Part shown: in pieces, positions 60,065-64,000 of the stretch
How the letters are laid out: every line of letters starts with the position of its first letter
Numbering within the stretch: position 1 is the first letter of the stretch
From: Streptomyces sp. NBC_01754
GTDB lineage: Bacteria > Actinomycetota > Actinomycetes > Streptomycetales > Streptomycetaceae
Assembly: GCF_035918015.1 (NCBI RefSeq)
Contig: NZ_CP109132.1
Span: forward strand, 5,456,001-5,520,000
Direction: 5' to 3'
Length of the DNA: 64,000 nucleotides
The notes under the pieces: model-generated
Database searches by the model: none
The model's input: only the letters and a program-made list of their open reading frames with translations
Told to the model about the DNA's origin: nothing
Translations under genes and position numbers: made by a program

Positions 60065-62776
60065 TCACCGGCCCGGTGACTGCCTGCCCTGGTGGCCGAG
60101 GGCCACGAGCTGGACCCGCGACCGCACCCCGAGCTTGCGGTAGATCCGGGTCAGCACCGCCTCCACGGTCTTGACGCTGACATACAGGGCGGCCGCGATG
60201 TCCCGGTTGCCGTGCCCTTCGGTGACCAGTTCGACGATACGTTTCTCCGCATCGGTCAGACCCGCGAGCCAGTCCGGTGCCACGGCCCGCCCCGGCCCGG
60301 CCGGCTCCCACAGCGGTGCGCCCGCCTGGTGGAAGACCGCCCCGGCCGCCGCCCGCAGTTCCCTGGCCCGGGCCGGGCGTCTGCGCCGTTGCTCGACGGA
60401 CGAGTGGGCCAGCAGCACCCGGCCGCGCTCCAGCGGATATCCCAGCTCCTCGAAGGAGTCCCTGGCGCGGACGAGCAGATGCTCGGCCGCCTCGAACTCA
60501 CCGGCCGCCGTGCGGCACAGCGCCTCGGCACGGTCGAGCGAGGCCAGCACACCGCGCCGCTCCAGATGCTCCGCCCGGCGCCGGGCACCGACGACGGTCC
60601 GCGTCGCCGTCTCCACGTCCCCGGTGGCGGCCAGGGCCTCGGCGAGGTCGGCGTCGTAACGGATCACCGCCGGGTCCCCGACGGCCAGGTCCCGGGCCAG
60701 ATCCCGGACTCTCAACAGGTCCGCCAGTGCTCCGCCGGAGTCCCGCAGCAGCAGCCGTGTCATGCCGGAGAGATGCAGGCAGTGCGCGGAGAAGACCGCG
60801 TCCGACTCCTCCTCCGACGCCGTCAGGCCGAGTTCCGCGAACGCGAGCGCCTGCTCCAGGGTGCCGCCCGCGAGTTCGGCGGTCGCCGCCGCGTACCAGG
60901 GAGGGCCGGGTGACGTGCCCAGGTCGCGGGCGAGGGCCAGCAGCCGACGGGCCTCCTCGCGGGCGGTCCGGCCGTCGCCGCCGCGCGCGTGGACCTGAAC
61001 CGCGGTGCCCAGCAGCAGGAGCAGATCGGCGGGGCGGTCGGCCTGTCCCACCGCCGGGCGCAGCTCGCTCAGTAGCCGCTCGGCCTCGTCCCGCCGGTCC
61101 TCCGCCAGAGCGAACTCGACAGCGACGCGCCCCGGTTCGCCGACGGCCCGGCCTCCCGCCGCCGCGCCCGCCGCCAGGGCGCGGCGGAGAGTCGCGGCAT
61201 GGTCCGGCGCGTCCCCCCGGGCCTGCTCGATCTCGGCGGTCAGGGCCAGGGCGGCGGCGCGTGACGCCGGGTCGTCGGCCCGGTCCGCCCACTCCACGGC
61301 GTCACGGGCGTGCGCCAGGGTCCCGGCGCGATAACCCCGGCCGATCCGCGCGCACCGGGCGAGACCCAGATACGCCGCCGAGATCAGCACCGGCTCCTCG
61401 GCGGACGTGGCCTCGGCCAGCGCCCGCGCCGCCGTCTCCTCCAGCGACCCGGCGCCCCGCCCGGCCGCGTCGACGACGGCGAGCCGGATCCGGGCGCAGG
61501 CGGCGGATCCGGCCCCGGTCCGGTTCAGCCGGTCCAGCGCCCCGCAGGCCAGGTCGAAGCGCCCGGCCGTCGCCGCGTCCTGGGCCGCCGCGACCAGCGG
61601 TCCGGACCCGGAGCCGTCGGCGCGGTCGACCACGAGTAAGCCGAACTCGGTGGCCCGGACGTGGTCGCCGCGCTCCCGCGCCGCCTCGGCGGCATCGGCC
61701 AGCGCGGGGAGCAGCCGGGCGGGGATCCCGGCCGGGGCCAGGGCGGACGCCTCGTGCCAGACCTGGTCGGCGGGCTCGGTCGAGGCCTCGGCCAGGGCGT
61801 GATGGGCGCGGCGCACCGCCCCCTCCTCGGCCTCGGCGACGACGGCCTCCCGTACGACCGGTGCCGGGAAGGCCACCGTCCCCTCGGCCATCCGGACCAG
61901 CCCGGCGGCCTCGGCCGCGGTCAGGGCCGGGTCGGCGGGCGGCCCGGCGGCGCGGCGGACGACGTCGAGCGACGGATCGGCCGCGAGCGCCGCCAACAGC
62001 AGTACGTGGTGCGCCGGTTCGGCCAGGTCGGCGAGCCAGGCGTGCAGGGTCTTGCGCGCGTACGGGGCCGGCGACCGGGCGTCCAGTACTCCGGCGGGCG
62101 CCCCGGCACGGGCCAGTCCGGCGGCGATGTCCGAGACCAGGCGCGGATTGCCGCCCGTCGCGGCGTGGACACGGCCGGCGGTCCGCAGCGGGATTCCACG
62201 GGACCGCGCGACGGCCGCCGTCTCCCGGGGCCCGAGCGCGGGGACCGCGATCTCGACCGTGCCGCCGCCGAGGACGTCGTGCGGCGGTGGGCCGTCGGGG
62301 CGCAGCGCGGCGAGCAGCGACACGCTGCCGCGGCTGCGCCGCGCCGCGAATCCGAGGACGTCCAGGCTGCCGGGCCCCCACCAGTGCACGTCGTCGACGG
62401 CCAGCAGCAACCGGGCGCCGCGCCCCCACGCCTGCAAACAGGCCAGGACGGTGACGCGGAGGGTCGCGGGGTCGGGCTCGGGCCCGGTGACACGGCGGAG
62501 CACCCAGTCGACCGTCGAGCGCTGGAGGTCGGAGAGTTCGCCGCGTACGTCGGCCGGGCAGGCGGTGAACAGGTCCACCAGGGGCACATAGGCGAGGTGC
62601 GCGTCGCCGGGGGCCGAGCTGAGCCGGACCGCTGGGTCCCCGTCCGCCCGCCAGGCCGTGCAGACGGCGTCCACGACGGCGGACTTGCCGAACCCGGAGG
62701 GCCCGACCACCGCCACCGCGCCGGTCTGCCGCAGTTGTCCGCGCACCTGCTCGACCAGCGGGCGGTGCGCCGTCAT
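60065..62776 (-). CDS. Large LuxR-family (LAL-like) ATP-binding regulator
   Basis: 903 aa. N-terminal Walker A GPSGFGKSA (~25) and Walker B LLLAVDDVHWW, followed by a STAND/AAA domain and a long helical, TPR-like middle region. The C-terminal LuxR HTH is complete (LTDAEKRIVELVTEGHGNRDIAAALYVSVKTVEAVLTRIYRKLGV in outline). ATG 62776 overlaps the stop of the aminopeptidase P gene (ATGA), so the longer frame extending into that gene is not real. Target genes unknown. Confidence 0.9.
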   Translation of the reverse strand: MTAHRPLVEQVRGQLRQTGAVAVVGPSGFGKSAVVDAVCTAWRADGDPAVRLSSAPGDAHLAYVPLVDLFTACPADVRGELSDLQRSTVDWVLRRVTGPEPDPATLRVTVLACLQAWGRGARLLLAVDDVHWWGPGSLDVLGFAARRSRGSVSLLAALRPDGPPPHDVLGGGTVEIAVPALGPRETAAVARSRGIPLRTAGRVHAATGGNPRLVSDIAAGLARAGAPAGVLDARSPAPYARKTLHAWLADLAEPAHHVLLLAALAADPSLDVVRRAAGPPADPALTAAEAAGLVRMAEGTVAFPAPVVREAVVAEAEEGAVRRAHHALAEASTEPADQVWHEASALAPAGIPARLLPALADAAEAARERGDHVRATEFGLLVVDRADGSGSGPLVAAAQDAATAGRFDLACGALDRLNRTGAGSAACARIRLAVVDAAGRGAGSLEETAARALAEATSAEEPVLISAAYLGLARCARIGRGYRAGTLAHARDAVEWADRADDPASRAAALALTAEIEQARGDAPDHAATLRRALAAGAAAGGRAVGEPGRVAVEFALAEDRRDEAERLLSELRPAVGQADRPADLLLLLGTAVQVHARGGDGRTAREEARRLLALARDLGTSPGPPWYAAATAELAGGTLEQALAFAELGLTASEEESDAVFSAHCLHLSGMTRLLLRDSGGALADLLRVRDLARDLAVGDPAVIRYDADLAEALAATGDVETATRTVVGARRRAEHLERRGVLASLDRAEALCRTAAGEFEAAEHLLVRARDSFEELGYPLERGRVLLAHSSVEQRRRRPARARELRAAAGAVFHQAGAPLWEPAGPGRAVAPDWLAGLTDAEKRIVELVTEGHGNRDIAAALYVSVKTVEAVLTRIYRKLGVRSRVQLVALGHQGRQSPGR

Positions 62777-64000
62777 CACAACGAGGCCATCCAGGCCTCG
62801 ACGTCGTCCGCGGCGCGCGGCAGTCCCGACGACAGGCAGACCGGGCCGTCGGCCGTGATGAGGAAGTCGTCCTCGATCCGGACGCCGATGCCGCGCAGTT
62901 CCTCGGGGACCGTCAGGTCGTCGGGCTGGAAGTACAGGCCGGGTTCCACGGTGAGGACCTGGCCGGGCGTGAGTACGCCGTCGATGTAGTTCTCGCTGCG
63001 GGCGCCCGCGCAGTCGTGGCAGTCCAGGCCGAGCATGTGGCCCGAGCCGCAGACCGTGTACCGGCGGTACAGGCCGGAGCCGGGCGTCGTGGCCGCGTCG
63101 CCGCCGGGCCGCAGTCCCCAGCCGTCGAGTCCTTCGGCGACGGTACGCATCGCGGCGTCGTGGAAGTCGCCGAACCGGGCGCCGGGCCGCAACGCGGCGA
63201 TGCCCGCCGACTGTGCGGCGAAGACCAGGTCGTAGACCCGGCGCTGTACGTCGGTGAAGCGACCGCCGACCGGCAGCGTCCGGGTGACGTCGCCGGTGTA
63301 GAAGGAGTCGGCCTCGACTCCGGCGTCCAGCAGGAGCAGGTCCCCGTCCCGCACCGGGCCGTCGTTGCGCATCCAGTGCAGGACGCACGCGTGGGCGCCG
63401 GCCGCCGCGATGGTCTCGAAGCCGAGGCCGTAACCGTCCAGCCGGGCACGGCGGTTGAAGGTGCCCTCGATCCAGCGCTCGCCGCGCGCGAGGCTCGTGG
63501 CGTGGGGCAGCTCGCCGACGACGTCGTGGAATCCGGCGACCGTGTGTCCCACGGCCGCGCGCATCTGCTCGATCTCCCACTCGTCCTTGATCAGCCGCAG
63601 CTCCGACAGGAAGGTGAGGAGTTCGGCGTCGGCCTGGTGGGCGGGCGCTACCAGGGCGTCGACGAGCGGGTCCTCGCCGCGCACCACCCGGGTCGGTACG
63701 TTCCCGGCGAGGGCCCGTTCCAGGCTGTCGCGTGCGGCGACCTGGACGCCGAGGGCGTCGGAGGTCTCCGAGAGCGTCCGGCGCCGGCCCACCCAGAACT
63801 CGCCGTGCCGCCGGTCGCTGTGGAACTCCGCGCCGTTCGGTCCGCCGTCGCGCGGCGACCGGGGCCGGGTGAACAGGGTGACCGAGTGCCCGGTCCCGTC
63901 GGGTTCGAGGACGAGGACGCTGTCGGGCACCGCCTGTGTCCCCTGCTCGGCGGTGAGGTGGATGAACGCGGAGTGCGGCCGGAACGTGTAGTCGAAGTCG
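62776..64000 (-). CDS. pepP: Xaa-Pro aminopeptidase (aminopeptidase P), 5' end outside window
   Basis: At least 408 aa; the frame is open to the right edge of the window (TFRPHSAFIHLTAEQG near the edge), so the start lies beyond it. M24B metallopeptidase: dinuclear metal ligands in LLLLDAGVEA, GDVTRTLPV, GSGHMLGLDCHD, TVEPGLYF and GVRIEDDFLI. Removes N-terminal residues before proline in peptides. Its stop overlaps the LuxR gene start, so the regulator may be co-expressed. All key metal ligands appear present. Confidence 0.93.
   Translation of the reverse strand, partial: DFDYTFRPHSAFIHLTAEQGTQAVPDSVLVLEPDGTGHSVTLFTRPRSPRDGGPNGAEFHSDRRHGEFWVGRRRTLSETSDALGVQVAARDSLERALAGNVPTRVVRGEDPLVDALVAPAHQADAELLTFLSELRLIKDEWEIEQMRAAVGHTVAGFHDVVGELPHATSLARGERWIEGTFNRRARLDGYGLGFETIAAAGAHACVLHWMRNDGPVRDGDLLLLDAGVEADSFYTGDVTRTLPVGGRFTDVQRRVYDLVFAAQSAGIAALRPGARFGDFHDAAMRTVAEGLDGWGLRPGGDAATTPGSGLYRRYTVCGSGHMLGLDCHDCAGARSENYIDGVLTPGQVLTVEPGLYFQPDDLTVPEELRGIGVRIEDDFLITADGPVCLSSGLPRAADDVEAWMASL

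Noticed and set aside
62777..63580. Longer N-terminus for the LuxR regulator (frame open to 63580)
   Set aside because: This part runs antiparallel-frame inside the aminopeptidase P gene and is Arg/Gly-rich; the ATG 62776 overlapping the upstream stop is the natural start.

Overview
The window is high-GC DNA with strong third-position GC bias, GTG and TTG starts, 4-nt translational overlaps and the gene families of Streptomyces. It reads as a chromosomal core segment for branched-chain amino acid, serine and proline metabolism, interrupted by accessory blocks.

Layout: 3-1532 is the C-terminal part of a PAS-GGDEF-EAL protein. 1529-7136 holds an attenuated ilvB-ilvN-ilvC operon followed by serA. 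7406-19704 (minus strand) is a compact ten-gene biosynthetic operon plus an ArsR-type regulator. It has papA/papB/papC-like genes for the 4-aminophenylalanine route, a NPPY-type methyltransferase, a DAO-family flavoenzyme, an alpha-oxoamine-synthase-like PLP enzyme, two ATP-grasp ligases, a second AroQ-type mutase and an MFS exporter. There is no NRPS or PKS. 20232-24164 is the proline catabolic locus: a PucR-type regulator divergent from proline dehydrogenase and P5C dehydrogenase. 24260-27283 is a GH3 glycosidase divergent from a TetR regulator. 27397-34752 is a tightly coupled five-gene block of a SWIM-like zinc protein, an unknown protein, a vWA protein, a MoxR AAA+ ATPase and a DUF5682-like protein, resembling MoxR-vWA ternary systems. 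35141-39797 returns to core genes: a 42-aa ORF, leuB, ilvE, and cimA behind an isoleucine-type attenuator. 39843-41162 is an MFS transporter.

41948-52431 is a beta-glucan utilisation locus: a LacI regulator, a complete peptide/oligosaccharide-type ABC importer (binding protein, two permeases, two ATPases), a GH1 beta-glucosidase and a secreted GH16 endoglucanase with two F5/8-type C domains. 52580-53953 is a TPM-domain membrane protein and 54060-54653 a PPOX flavoprotein. 54778-58946 is an iron-siderophore ABC importer with two iron boxes. 59249-59848 is an XRE-cupin regulator, 60065-62776 a large LuxR regulator, and 62776-64000 the C-terminal part of an aminopeptidase P.

How it fits together: the ilvBNC, leuB, ilvE and cimA genes form a dispersed branched-chain pathway with two leader-peptide attenuators tuned to its products (Ile/Leu/Val for ilvB, Ile for cimA). 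The most likely undescribed system is the pap-type operon at 7.4-18.5 kb. Its predicted chemistry is a 4-amino- or 4-dimethylaminophenylalanine unit joined to other amino acids by ATP-grasp ligases, with possible chain extension by the PLP enzyme. The second candidate is the MoxR-vWA block at 27.4-34.8 kb.
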